Source of the DNA: Desulfatibacillum alkenivorans DSM 16219
GTDB lineage: Bacteria; Desulfobacterota; Desulfobacteria; Desulfobacterales; Desulfatibacillaceae
Direction: 5' to 3'
NCBI RefSeq assembly: GCF_900142135.1
Contig: NZ_FQZU01000009.1
Span: forward strand, 62,001-126,000
Length of the DNA: 64,000 nucleotides
A program made the position numbers and the translations under genes. A model generated the notes under the pieces. The model was not told the origin of the DNA and made no database searches. It saw only the letters and a list, made by a program, of their open reading frames with translations. Of this stretch, positions 1 through 8,258 are shown piece after piece (position 1 is the first letter of the stretch; each line of letters opens with the position of its first letter).

Positions 1-1
1 T

Positions 2-532
2 TCCGCGGAAGCGGTCGCCGCTCTGGGCGAATCCTGCGAGACCGGCAAGCCCTGCGTCAACAAGATCGTGACTCTTGTCGCCAAGGATGGAGAGGCTTTG
101 AACGTCCAGGTTCCCGTGGGAACGCCTATCCAGGACGTGCTGGACGTCAAGCGCATTGCGCTTAATGACGGGGACAGGCTGATCCTGGGCGGACCCATGA
201 CCGGCGTTGCAACCTACTCCACTTCTCTGCCGGTTCTTCCCGGCACGGACGCAATCATGGTGCAGGACGGCGCCAAGCTGCCTGAAATCGAAGACGCTTC
301 TTGCGTCAATTGCGGAGAATGCATCAAGGTCTGCCCCGCCAAAGTGCCTGTCAACATGCTGGTGCGCTTTCTCGAAAACCAACTCTACGTGGATGCAGCC
401 GAAAAGTACGACCTGCTCTCCTGCGTGGATTGCGGGTTCTGCAGCTTTGTCTGCCCCGCAAGAATACCCATTTATCAGTACATTGGGCTGGCCAAGTTCG
501 AACTGAGCCGGATGGCCCCGGAGGCGGAATAG
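2..532 (+). CDS. rnfC: Ion-translocating electron transport complex subunit RnfC (3' part)
   Basis: Only the C-terminal ~176 residues lie in the window; the frame is open to the left edge (codons from base 2), so the gene starts upstream. The visible part holds an SLBB-like segment followed by two [4Fe-4S] motifs of the CxxCxxCxxxCP type, one starting near base 302 (CVNCGECIKVCP) and one near 419 (CVDCGFCSFVCP). This is the hallmark of the ferredoxin-like end of RnfC, the peripheral NADH-oxidising subunit of the Rnf ferredoxin:NAD oxidoreductase. Its stop codon (530-532) abuts the rnfD ATG at 533. The order C-D-G-E-A downstream confirms the assignment. Confidence 0.93.
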   Translation, partial: SAEAVAALGESCETGKPCVNKIVTLVAKDGEALNVQVPVGTPIQDVLDVKRIALNDGDRLILGGPMTGVATYSTSLPVLPGTDAIMVQDGAKLPEIEDASCVNCGECIKVCPAKVPVNMLVRFLENQLYVDAAEKYDLLSCVDCGFCSFVCPARIPIYQYIGLAKFELSRMAPEAE

Positions 533-1522
533 ATGGAAACTAATAAAAAATTTGTGGTATCCTACGCGCCCCATTGCCATAACGGGGACCGGATATCCAA
601 GAAAAGCTATAACATGATGTTGGCGGCGCTCCCGGCGGTGTTCTTCGGGATACTGCAATACGGCGTCGCAGCCCTTAGCGTGATCTGCCTGTGCGTCTCC
701 ACCGCCATGGCATGGGAACTGCTTTTCAACCGGATTATGAAGCAGCCCCCCACCATCGGCGACGGAAACGCGGCCCTGACCGGCCTGATTCTTGGCATGC
801 TCATGCCGCCGGTCGTCCCCTGGTGGGTAATCTTCACCATGACCTTTGTGACGATCCTGCTCGGAAAAGTGGTTTACGGCGGAATGGGCGGCAACCCGTT
901 CAATCCCGTTGTTCTGGGCTACGCCATAACAAGGCTGTCCTGGGGCGTATTTCTGGATGTGGACGCCTCCCTGGCGCCCGGCTATATTTTCGATTTCAAT
1001 ATGGCCAACCCCATTGTCGCCATTAAATCCGCAGTATGGACCGGCGCCGGCGCGGACGCCGCTGCGGCGTTCCCCCCCCAAGTTCTTCTTTTGGGGCAGC
1101 ATTGCGCATCCATCGGAACCATGTTCGGCCTGGGCCTGATTGTGGGCGGTCTTTATCTGATCGTCCGCGGCTACCTCCGCTGGGAGCTCTGCCTGTCCTA
1201 CCTGGCGGGCGTCATCGTCACCGCGGCCCTGTTCTCCGCATTCGGTCCCGAGGGAAAATACGCAGGCGCCGCTTTCCACGTGCTGACGGGCTTCACCCTC
1301 ATTGCCGCTTTCTTTTTCATGGCCGAAGACTCCTCCACGCCGGTCAACCTCATACCCATGTTGATCTACGGCATTGGCGCCGGGGTGTTGACCGTACTTA
1401 TCAGAAACATCGGAGCATATCCGGACGGCGTGATTTACGCCTTCCTGCTCATGAATATCCTCAACCCCCTGTTGGATAACATCCGGCCCAAGGCGTTGGG
1501 AAAGGTGGTGGAAAATGAATGA
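533..1522 (+). CDS. rnfD: Rnf complex subunit RnfD
   Basis: This 329-residue, very hydrophobic protein has about nine or ten predicted membrane spans and fits the NqrB/RnfD family in length and position. RnfD carries a covalently bound flavin and forms part of the ion-pumping membrane core. The family attaches FMN through a threonine; the MAEDSSTPVN segment near residues 263-272 is the likely neighbourhood, but the exact residue is not certain. The start codon directly follows the rnfC stop, and the 3' end overlaps the rnfG start by 8 bases, so translation is probably coupled. Confidence 0.93.
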   Translation: METNKKFVVSYAPHCHNGDRISKKSYNMMLAALPAVFFGILQYGVAALSVICLCVSTAMAWELLFNRIMKQPPTIGDGNAALTGLILGMLMPPVVPWWVIFTMTFVTILLGKVVYGGMGGNPFNPVVLGYAITRLSWGVFLDVDASLAPGYIFDFNMANPIVAIKSAVWTGAGADAAAAFPPQVLLLGQHCASIGTMFGLGLIVGGLYLIVRGYLRWELCLSYLAGVIVTAALFSAFGPEGKYAGAAFHVLTGFTLIAAFFFMAEDSSTPVNLIPMLIYGIGAGVLTVLIRNIGAYPDGVIYAFLLMNILNPLLDNIRPKALGKVVENE

Positions 1523-2111
1523 TATGGTTAAGATGGTGGTGGTCCTCACCTTGCTGGCGGCTGCTTCCGGCTTTCTGCTCTCTTTTGCGGAGCAAAAAAC
1601 GGCCCCTCTCATAGAAATGCAGGTGCTGAACAACGAGCAGTGGCCGACGCTTCAGACTATTTTTAAAGACGCGGACAACCTGGACACCCTGGTGGACCAG
1701 CGTTTCAAGATCGATTTGGGGGACGACGAAAATGTAACGATCTTCCCTGGCGTTTATAATGGAGAACCCAAGGCGGTGGCTTTTGAGGCCAAAAGCACGG
1801 GTTTTGGCGGCCCCCTGGGCGTCATGGTGGCCGTCAACCTGGACACCGACGAGATGGTCGCCATCGGCGTGACCGTCAGTCAGGAAACCCCCGGCTTCGG
1901 CTCCAGAGCCAAGGACGAACCTGATCTGGCCAACCAGTTTAAGGGCTTGGGCTTGTTGCAGTCCTTTTCCGTCAAGGCGGACGGCGGCGACATAGACGCC
2001 ATTACCGGAGCAACGGTAACCTCCAGGGCTGTTTGCGCTGCAGTTACCTCCGCCGGCGAGACCTACAAATCCATTAAGCCTGAAATTCTTGAAAAAGTGA
2101 AGGCGATATAA
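1515..2111 (+). CDS. rnfG: Rnf complex subunit RnfG (covalent FMN)
   Basis: This 198-residue protein has one N-terminal membrane anchor (about residues 5-25) followed by an extracytoplasmic FMN-binding domain. The TGATVT motif at residues 164-169 matches the S/T-G-A-T signature through which NqrC/RnfG proteins bind FMN covalently by a phosphoester bond to threonine. The start overlaps the end of rnfD. The order D-G-E-A is that of a standard rnf operon. RnfG passes electrons between the flavin in RnfD and the membrane iron-sulfur site formed by RnfA and RnfE. Confidence 0.94.
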   Translation: MNDMVKMVVVLTLLAAASGFLLSFAEQKTAPLIEMQVLNNEQWPTLQTIFKDADNLDTLVDQRFKIDLGDDENVTIFPGVYNGEPKAVAFEAKSTGFGGPLGVMVAVNLDTDEMVAIGVTVSQETPGFGSRAKDEPDLANQFKGLGLLQSFSVKADGGDIDAITGATVTSRAVCAAVTSAGETYKSIKPEILEKVKAI

Positions 2112-2129
2112 GGATAGGAGATCAATACC

Positions 2130-2741
2130 ATGGCTAAAACACTGACTCAGGAATTCACCAAAGGCTTATGGCAGGAGATTCCGCCTTTCAGGCTTGTGTT
2201 GGGCCTCTGTCCCGCTCTCGGCGTCACAACCACCGTGCAAAACGGCGTTGGCATGGGCTTGGCCACCACCTTCGTGCTGGTTTGCGCCAACCTGCTGGTT
2301 TCCGTGCTGCGCAAAGTGATTCCGGCCAAAGTGCGCATCGCCTGCTTTATCGTGGTTATCGCCACCTTCGTCACCTTGGTTGGAATGCTCATGCAGGCCT
2401 TCACCTATCCGCTATACGGCATGCTCGGCATCTTTATCCCTCTGATCGTCGTCAATTGCATTGTGCTGGGGCGCGCCGAAGCATTTGCGTATAAAAATCC
2501 CGTGCTTCCCAGCATCGCGGACGGATTGGGAATCGGCCTGGGCTTCACCATGGCCCTGGGCGCTTTGGGCGCTGTCAGGGAAGTGATCGGAACCGGTTGC
2601 TTCACCGTCCCCTTCGGCCCCACCCTGACCATACTTTCGGCGGATTGGTACACGCCGTTTGCTTTCATGGTCCAGGCTCCGGGCGCGTTCATCGGACTGG
2701 GACTTATGCTTTGCCTCATGAACCTGGTACCCAGCAAATAG
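2130..2741 (+). CDS. rnfE: Rnf complex subunit RnfE
   Basis: This 203-residue integral membrane protein of the NqrD/RnfE family has about six helices. Conserved cysteines Cys27 (LGLCPALG) and Cys110 (VVNCIVLG) sit in the two inverted half-repeats. In the related Na+-NQR and Rnf structures, the equivalent residues of the RnfA/RnfE pair hold a [2Fe-2S] cluster inside the membrane. It is preceded by an AGGAGATC ribosome binding site and lies 18 bases after rnfG. It pairs with RnfA, which follows after 45 bases. Confidence 0.93.
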   Translation: MAKTLTQEFTKGLWQEIPPFRLVLGLCPALGVTTTVQNGVGMGLATTFVLVCANLLVSVLRKVIPAKVRIACFIVVIATFVTLVGMLMQAFTYPLYGMLGIFIPLIVVNCIVLGRAEAFAYKNPVLPSIADGLGIGLGFTMALGALGAVREVIGTGCFTVPFGPTLTILSADWYTPFAFMVQAPGAFIGLGLMLCLMNLVPSK

Positions 2742-2786
2742 GCGGGAATTCAAGCCGTAGCGGCGGAAGCCGCAGGAGACGTAACA

Positions 2787-3362
2787 ATGGGCGATATCAT
2801 AGTTCTTATAATTAGCTGCATCTTTGTTAACAACATTCTTCTGGCCCAGTTCTTGGGCAACTGCCCCTTCCTGGGAACCTCCAAAAAACTGGAGACGGCC
2901 CTGGGCATGGCCATGGCAGTTATCTTCGTCCTGGTTATGGCGGGCGCCATCACCTGGATTGTCCAGTACTTCATCCTTGATAAGTTCAAGCTGGAATATC
3001 TGCAAACCATCGCTTTTATTCTGGTTATTGCATCTTTGGTTCAGTTTGTGGAAATGTTCCTCAAAAAGAGCATCCCCGGCCTCTACGCCGGCCTGGGCAT
3101 CTTCCTGCCCCTGATCACCACGAACTGCGCCGTGTTCGGCGTCTGCATCATCAACATGAAAGAGGGCTACGGCTTCCTGGAAACCCTGGTGTCCTCCTTT
3201 GCTTACGCCGCCGGCTTTGGTCTGGCTCTGATCCTGTTCGCAGGCGTCAGAGAGCGCATCATCCTCGCCAGGGTGCCCAAACCCCTGCAGGATACGTCCA
3301 TCGGTCTTATCACTGCGGGCGTGCTGGCTTTGGCTTTCATGGGATTCAAGGGAATGGTCTAG
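2787..3362 (+). CDS. rnfA: Rnf complex subunit RnfA
   Basis: This 191-residue membrane protein of the NqrE/RnfA family has about six helices. Cys26 (LGNCPFLG) and Cys114 (TTNCAVFG) mirror the cysteine pair of RnfE and are the expected ligands of the intramembrane [2Fe-2S] cluster. The start is preceded by AGGAGACGTAAC. It is the last rnf gene visible; a terminator-like hairpin follows at 3420-3447. RnfB, the ferredoxin-facing subunit, does not follow. It may precede rnfC outside the window, as in Bacteroides-type B-C-D-G-E-A operons. Confidence 0.94.
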   Translation: MGDIIVLIISCIFVNNILLAQFLGNCPFLGTSKKLETALGMAMAVIFVLVMAGAITWIVQYFILDKFKLEYLQTIAFILVIASLVQFVEMFLKKSIPGLYAGLGIFLPLITTNCAVFGVCIINMKEGYGFLETLVSSFAYAAGFGLALILFAGVRERIILARVPKPLQDTSIGLITAGVLALAFMGFKGMV

Positions 3363-3419
3363 TTAGTCAGACTAAATTCTGTTTACCACCTTGTTGTCTC
3401 AATAAGGTTTCTAAAGCAT

Positions 3420-3460
3420 GCCCACACGGCCTATAGGCCATGTGGGCTGTTTTGGTTCTT
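3420..3460 (+). terminator. Hairpin between rnfA and nfnA
   Basis: A 12-bp stem (GCCCACACGGCC at 3420-3431 with GGCCATGTGGGC at 3436-3447, one G-T/A-C position) encloses the loop TATA. A T-rich tract (TGTTTTGGTTCTT) follows. It sits 57 bases after rnfA and about 170 bases before nfnA. It could end the rnf transcript or act as a partial read-through terminator that sets the rnf:nfn ratio. The rest of the 258-base gap shows no gene. Confidence 0.75.
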
Positions 3461-3620
3461 CGCCAAGGAAATGTTTCACTTGGCGCATAATATAACTTTC
3501 GGTTCCGCGGTAAGTTGCCTGAACACCCGGTTTTTTGTTTCAAAACCATGCCTTTTGTTTCAAGTAAGGCGTCAAGTGAATACATGGCAAGCCCGGGAAC
3601 CCCCTATCCGGAGGTTTTCG

Positions 3621-4466
3621 ATGTTTAAAATTTTATCAAGACGGGAAATGGCCCAGGGAACTGTGGTCGAAAACGTTATCGAGGCCCCGCAAATTGCAAA
3701 AAAAGCCAAACCCGGCCAGTTTGTGATTCTGCGCGTGAATGAGACAGGGGAAAGAATTCCTCTGACCATGGCCAACACCGACCCTGAAAGGGGAACCATC
3801 ACCTTGATTTATCAGATTGTCGGCAAAACCACCTCTCTGATGAAGACCCTGCAGGTCGGGGACGCTCTCATGGACATCGCCGGACCTTTGGGCAAGCCCA
3901 CCCATATTGACAATATCGGCACCGTGGTTTGCATCGGCGGCGGCACCGGCGTGGCAGTGCTCCATCCCATCACCCGCGGTTTCAAGGAGATGGGCAACAA
4001 GGTCATCGGCATCATTGGCGCCCGCAACAAAGAGCTGCTGATCATGGAAGATGAAATGAAAGCCGCTTCCACCGAGTTTGAAGTATGCACGGACGACGGA
4101 TCCTGCGGCTATCATGGCTTTGGAACGGACCTTTTGAAAAAAAGGCTGGAGAGCGAGAAAGTCGACCTGGTCGTCGGCATCGGCCCCGTGCCCATGATGA
4201 AGTTCGTGTGCTCCGTGACCAAGCAATACGATGTGCCTACCCTGGTCAGCCTGAACGCCATTATGGTGGACGGCACCGGCATGTGCGGCTGCTGCCGCGT
4301 TTCCGTTGGCGGAGACACCAAGTTCGCTTGTGTGGATGGCCCCGAGTTTGACGGCCACAAAGTGGACTTCGACGGACTTTCCCAGCGCCTCGCAGGCTAC
4401 ATGGCTGAAGAAAAGGTCTCCATGGACCGTTTCACGGCGTCCTGCAACTGCTCCTGCAAGGAATAG
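3621..4466 (+). CDS. nfnA: NADH-dependent ferredoxin:NADP oxidoreductase small subunit NfnA
   Basis: The gene encodes 281 residues starting at ATG 3621, behind the ribosome binding site GGAGG at 3610-3614; a longer open frame upstream has no such site. An N-terminal flavodoxin-reductase-like FAD domain is followed by a nucleotide domain (CIGGGTGVAVLHP, about residue 104). The C-terminal part has MCGCC (Cys222, Cys225) and Cys237, with Asp217 nearby. This fits the 3Cys/1Asp [2Fe-2S] site known from Thermotoga NfnA. With NfnB it forms the electron-bifurcating transhydrogenase that reduces two NADP using NADH and reduced ferredoxin. Sulfide dehydrogenase SudB is the alternative name for close relatives. 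Confidence 0.9.
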   Translation: MFKILSRREMAQGTVVENVIEAPQIAKKAKPGQFVILRVNETGERIPLTMANTDPERGTITLIYQIVGKTTSLMKTLQVGDALMDIAGPLGKPTHIDNIGTVVCIGGGTGVAVLHPITRGFKEMGNKVIGIIGARNKELLIMEDEMKAASTEFEVCTDDGSCGYHGFGTDLLKKRLESEKVDLVVGIGPVPMMKFVCSVTKQYDVPTLVSLNAIMVDGTGMCGCCRVSVGGDTKFACVDGPEFDGHKVDFDGLSQRLAGYMAEEKVSMDRFTASCNCSCKE

Positions 4467-4531
4467 GTTTTATTGCATCCAGGCAAAAACGCATTTACTA
4501 AACCCATCGGCTCAAAAGAGAGGGTGTTATA

Positions 4532-5935
4532 ATGGCAGAAAAACAAGAAAAGGTCCCCAGGCAGCCAATGCCCGAGCAGGATCCTAAAGTTCGGGCAAGA
4601 AATTTCGAAGAAGTTCCTTACGGCTACTCAGAAGAAACAGCCATGCTGGAGGCTTCCAGGTGCATTCAATGTAAGAATCCCGGTTGCCGTCAGGGCTGCC
4701 CCGTGGGCATCGATATCCCCGGATTCATCAAGCAGATCGCCAAGGGCGACTTCGCCGCCGGCATCGCAAAAATCAAGGAAACCAACGCTCTGCCCGCAGT
4801 ATGCGGCCGCGTTTGCCCCCAGGAAGTGCAATGCGAAGCCAAGTGCATCCTGGGCAAAAAGGGTGAACCTGTCGCCATCGGGCGTCTGGAACGCTTTTTG
4901 GCGGACTGGGAGCGCAAGGAAGGCGCTGTCAAGATTCCCGAGAAAAAACCCGCCACCGGCAAGAAAGTCGCCGTCATCGGCTCCGGCCCCTCCGGCCTCA
5001 CCGTGGCGGGCGACCTGATCCTGAACGGGCACGACGTCACCGTGTTCGAGGCTTTCCATAAACCCGGCGGCGTGCTTTTGTACGGCATTCCCGAATTCCG
5101 CCTGCCCAAGGAAATCCTGTTTGCGGAAATCAATTACATGGAACGCCTGGGCGTCAAGTTTGAGTGCAACCAGGTCATGGGCGCCATCAAGTCCCTGGAG
5201 GAATTGTTCGAAGAAGGCTTCGACGCCATCTACGTGGCCGTCGGCGCAGGCCTGCCTTACTTCCTGGGCATCCCCGGCGAAAACCTCATCGGCGTATACT
5301 CCGCCAATGAGTACCTGACCCGTTCCAACCTCATGAAGGCTTACCTCTTCCCGGAATACGATACGCCTATCGTCATCGGCAAGAACGTGGTCGTCATCGG
5401 CGCCGGAAACGTGGCCATGGACTCCGCCCGCACGGCCATGCGCCTGGGCGCGGAAACCGTCAAGATCGTGTATCGCCGCTCCCGCGAGGAAATGCCCGCC
5501 CGCGGCGAGGAAATCCATCACGCCGAGGAAGAAGGAATTGAACTCTTCCTGCTGACCGCTCCCTTGTCCTTCTCCGGCGACGACAACGGCAGGCTCACCA
5601 CCATGCATTGCCAGAAAATGGAATTGGGCGAAGCAGACGCCTCCGGACGCCGCCGCCCCGTTCCCATCGAAGGCTCTGAGTTCGATCTGGAATGCGACCT
5701 GGCGGTCATCTCCGTGGGCGCCGGCGCCAACCCGCTGCTCACCTCCACCACCCCGGCCCTGGAACTGAACAAACGGGGCTACATCGTGGCAGACCCCAAC
5801 ACGGGCAAAACCACCATGAAGGGCGTGTGGGCCGGCGGCGATATCGTCACCGGTATGGCTACGGTCATCATGGCCATGGGCGCAGGCCGCGCCGCAGCCA
5901 ACTCCATGGAAGACTACCTTAAGCTGGGCTGGTAA
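4532..5935 (+). CDS. nfnB: NADH-dependent ferredoxin:NADP oxidoreductase large subunit NfnB
   Basis: This 467-residue protein resembles the small subunit of glutamate synthase. Its N-terminal domain holds two cysteine groups for [4Fe-4S] clusters (Cys44, 47, 52, 56 and Cys91, 95, 101, 105). It then has a FAD-binding motif (VIGSGPSGLTVAGDL, about residue 149) and an NADPH-binding motif (VVIGAGNVAMDSA, about residue 289). It lies 65 bases after nfnA, and no glutamate synthase large subunit is present. The bifurcating NfnAB role is therefore favoured over nitrogen assimilation. A strong terminator follows. Confidence 0.9.
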   Translation: MAEKQEKVPRQPMPEQDPKVRARNFEEVPYGYSEETAMLEASRCIQCKNPGCRQGCPVGIDIPGFIKQIAKGDFAAGIAKIKETNALPAVCGRVCPQEVQCEAKCILGKKGEPVAIGRLERFLADWERKEGAVKIPEKKPATGKKVAVIGSGPSGLTVAGDLILNGHDVTVFEAFHKPGGVLLYGIPEFRLPKEILFAEINYMERLGVKFECNQVMGAIKSLEELFEEGFDAIYVAVGAGLPYFLGIPGENLIGVYSANEYLTRSNLMKAYLFPEYDTPIVIGKNVVVIGAGNVAMDSARTAMRLGAETVKIVYRRSREEMPARGEEIHHAEEEGIELFLLTAPLSFSGDDNGRLTTMHCQKMELGEADASGRRRPVPIEGSEFDLECDLAVISVGAGANPLLTSTTPALELNKRGYIVADPNTGKTTMKGVWAGGDIVTGMATVIMAMGAGRAAANSMEDYLKLGW

Positions 5936-5961
5936 GGCTCCAAGGATTCTGTATTGATATC

Positions 5962-5997
5962 AAGGCAGGGCTTCTAAAAGGAGGCCCTGCCTTTTTA
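5962..5997 (+). terminator. Rho-independent terminator after nfnB
   Basis: A 10-bp perfect stem, AAGGCAGGGC (5962-5971) with GCCCTGCCTT (5984-5993), is followed by a T run. It lies 26 bases after the nfnB stop and ends the rnf-nfn transcription unit. Confidence 0.88.
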
Positions 5998-6005
5998 CCA
6001 TTAAT

Positions 6006-6075
6006 GGGGTCAAGTCTACGTTTGACGTTTGAGAACCAAAATACAAGGCCAAACGTCAAACGTAGACTTGACCCC
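6006..6075. repeat. Perfect 26-bp inverted repeat (REP-like hairpin)
   Basis: The left arm 6006-6031 begins GGGGTCAAGTCTACGTTTGA. It is an exact reverse complement of 6050-6075, with an 18-base spacer. The GGGGTCAAGTCT-type end resembles REP-like palindromes mobilised by IS200-type RAYT transposases in many Proteobacteria, but no transposase is present here. The right arm ends 20 bases before the ATG of the next gene, so the hairpin would form in its 5' leader. Confidence 0.9.
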
Positions 6076-6094
6076 CTATCCGGAGGGGCAAACC

Positions 6095-6580
6095 ATGATC
6101 GTTATCGGCGTGATGGGCGGAGGCAGTGCAACGGATAACAGCGAGGCCCAGGCCTATGAGTTGGGCAAACTCATCGCCCGGGAAGGCTGGGCGCTTCTAA
6201 ACGGCGGAAGGGCCGCCGGGGTTATGGACGCTTCCGCCAAGGGCGCCAAAGAAGCCGGAGGCCTGACCATCGGCGTGCTGCCGGACACAGATGCATCCCA
6301 GACCTCCCGATACATAGACATACCGATCCTCACCGGCATGAACGCCGCCCGAAATTACATCAATGTCCTGTCCTCCCAAGTGGTGGTGGCCTGTCCTGGC
6401 GCCGCAGGCACTCTTTCTGAAATCGCCCTGGCCATAAAAAGCCAGCGTCCGGTTATTTGCATGGGCTGGGATCCCGGCCCGGTAGTGGCGAACATGGCGA
6501 AATCAGGCATGTTTATTCTGGTTAAAAATCCCGGAGAAGCAGTTGTTGAGATAAAGCGTCTATTAAGAGATTTGCCATAA
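6095..6580 (+). CDS. LOG-like Rossmann protein, TIGR00725 family
   Basis: The gene encodes 161 residues from ATG 6095, chosen because CGGAGG lies 8 bases upstream; an earlier in-frame start would translate through the inverted repeat. Motifs GGGSATDN (near the N-terminus), NGGRAAGVMDA and PGAAGTLSEIALA match the lysine-decarboxylase-like/LOG superfamily. There the PGGxGT motif binds a nucleotide or phosphoribosyl group. Biochemically studied LOG proteins cleave nucleoside 5'-monophosphates, but the role of this subfamily is not established. It is transcribed toward the AAA+ gene and stands alone. Confidence 0.75.
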   Translation: MIVIGVMGGGSATDNSEAQAYELGKLIAREGWALLNGGRAAGVMDASAKGAKEAGGLTIGVLPDTDASQTSRYIDIPILTGMNAARNYINVLSSQVVVACPGAAGTLSEIALAIKSQRPVICMGWDPGPVVANMAKSGMFILVKNPGEAVVEIKRLLRDLP

Positions 6581-6735
6581 TAATAAGCTGTTAATTTTAC
6601 ATGATAAATTTTTGTATTGAGGCTCAATTTAAAAAGTTCACCTAAGGCGCTAAAGTAGAAAAAAAAGCCGGAACAGGCTGATTTATTTTTCTTTTAAGCC
6701 ATGGGAAGGGTTTGTTTGGAGTAGTGAACGCGGGG

Positions 6736-8085
6736 TCACTGTCCGTGCTTCGTTAAAAATTCCAAAACGTCATTGTACTGGCCGGACTCATTAGCGCGCC
6801 CGGCGTATTTCCCGGCCGTGGTAAGCCACTCCATAATCGTGGGCATTACCTCTTTCAAGGCTGTCTGGAAAAACTCGCTGGTTAGAGGCCTTTCCTCCCC
6901 GGATGTTAAAGAGGCGTCAATAGCGAAGTCGCACGCGGTTTCCACCAAATTGCACAGATCCGCGCCCGAAAAACCTCCAGTAGCCTTTGCTAAAGCCTTG
7001 GGACTTAGGCTGTCAGCAACGGGCCGCTCCTTAAGGTGGATTTCTATAATCCGCTCCCTGGCTTCCCTGTCAGGTGGAGGGACAAATACCCTGTCAAACC
7101 TGCCTGGTCTGCAAAAGGCGGGATCAACGGCCCAGGGCGCGTTAGTGGCGCCTAAAACAAGCAAGCCCTGATTATTCTGAGAGTAACCGTCAAGCTCGTA
7201 CAAAAACTGGCTGACCAAATTGGAGGAGGCTCCTTCACTGAAAAACCTCCTTTTGCCTCCAATCGCCTCCAACTCGTCAAAGAATATGACCGAAGGCGCT
7301 TCCAACCTGGCATTTTCAAAGATGGCGTTGAGCTTCCGCTCCGACTCCCCGACATACATGTCCAAAATGTCGGAAATCGCTACGCTGAAGAAGGCGGCCT
7401 GGCATTCTCCAGCCGTCGCCTTGGCTAACAGCGTCTTACCGCACCCCGGCGGTCCGTATAACAATATGCCGCCTCCGGCCTTTTTACGAAATTTTTGAAA
7501 GATGGCCGGTTTTTGAAAAGGCAGGATGATTTTTCGGCGGATTTGTTGCTTGATGCCGTCCAGGCCCCCCACATCCTCAAACGTAACGGGCTGCTCCGGG
7601 GGCGCCAATAACCGGTTCAACTCAGGTTCGTCCCCGTCTCCATTTGCCATGACGCGCAGATGGGTAACCTTGCCCTTGCCCGCACAAGTTTGTTCAACCG
7701 CTTTGGCCTCTAACAAAGCCTCAAAATGCAGGTCCTCCAAGGCGGAGTTTTTTTCTAAAGCGCTGGCGTAAAGATCCCGGGCCTCCTTCCGCCGGTCTAA
7801 TTCAAGCAGCGCCCTGGCGCGCAGAACCAGGCAGCGGGGATCTCCGTCCAGGCATACCGATAAAGCCAGTTCCGGCGCTTTGCCCTTAAGGCACAACTTG
7901 GCGGCGTCCGCTTGCTCTTCCGGCGATAATCGCCCAAGACCGGCGTCCTGGTTTGCTAATAGTTCCAGGCCGGTTTGGTATTCCTCCAGCTCCAGGCAAG
8001 CTCTGACAATAGCCATTAAAAGGCCTTGGGCCCCAGGATCCGCATTATAAGAGGTTATCAGCGTCTTTAAAGTGGCGTGGTTCAT
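6736..8085 (-). CDS. AAA+ ATPase with N-terminal helical (TPR-like) region
   Basis: This is a 449-residue protein. Residues 1-130 are leucine/alanine-rich helices resembling degenerate TPR units. Residues ~168-420 are a single AAA+ domain of the classic (FtsH/Cdc48/Vps4) clade. It shows Walker A GPPGCGKT at 211-218, an aromatic pore-loop segment MYVGE at 243-247, Walker B VIFFDE at 266-271, and an arginine-finger region (FCRPGRFDRV). No protease domain or second ATPase ring is present, so it may be a stand-alone unfoldase or remodelling factor whose N-terminal region selects targets. The partner is unknown. It lies downstream of the GMC gene with a 173-base gap. Confidence 0.8.
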   Translation of the reverse strand: MNHATLKTLITSYNADPGAQGLLMAIVRACLELEEYQTGLELLANQDAGLGRLSPEEQADAAKLCLKGKAPELALSVCLDGDPRCLVLRARALLELDRRKEARDLYASALEKNSALEDLHFEALLEAKAVEQTCAGKGKVTHLRVMANGDGDEPELNRLLAPPEQPVTFEDVGGLDGIKQQIRRKIILPFQKPAIFQKFRKKAGGGILLYGPPGCGKTLLAKATAGECQAAFFSVAISDILDMYVGESERKLNAIFENARLEAPSVIFFDELEAIGGKRRFFSEGASSNLVSQFLYELDGYSQNNQGLLVLGATNAPWAVDPAFCRPGRFDRVFVPPPDREARERIIEIHLKERPVADSLSPKALAKATGGFSGADLCNLVETACDFAIDASLTSGEERPLTSEFFQTALKEVMPTIMEWLTTAGKYAGRANESGQYNDVLEFLTKHGQ

Positions 8086-8258
8086 TGCTGCTCATCGAAT
8101 TTTCTAAGGTGATGTGATGGATGAGAAGCATTTACCACAGGATCGAATAAATTACAAGTTTAATCCTGGCTTTCTCGAGGTAAATAAAGAAGTTCTATCA
8201 GTTTTGATGCCTTTGGTTGAACAATTACTGCAAGCCAAGAGCACTTTGCTTTTACTGG

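Noticed and set aside
3471-3620. Upstream extension of NfnA
   Set aside because: The extra 50 residues have no similarity to the family, and ATG 3621 has a GGAGG site and the usual N-terminus.
6029-6094. Upstream extension of the LOG-like protein
   Set aside because: It would translate the right arm of the inverted repeat, whereas ATG 6095 has a clear CGGAGG site.
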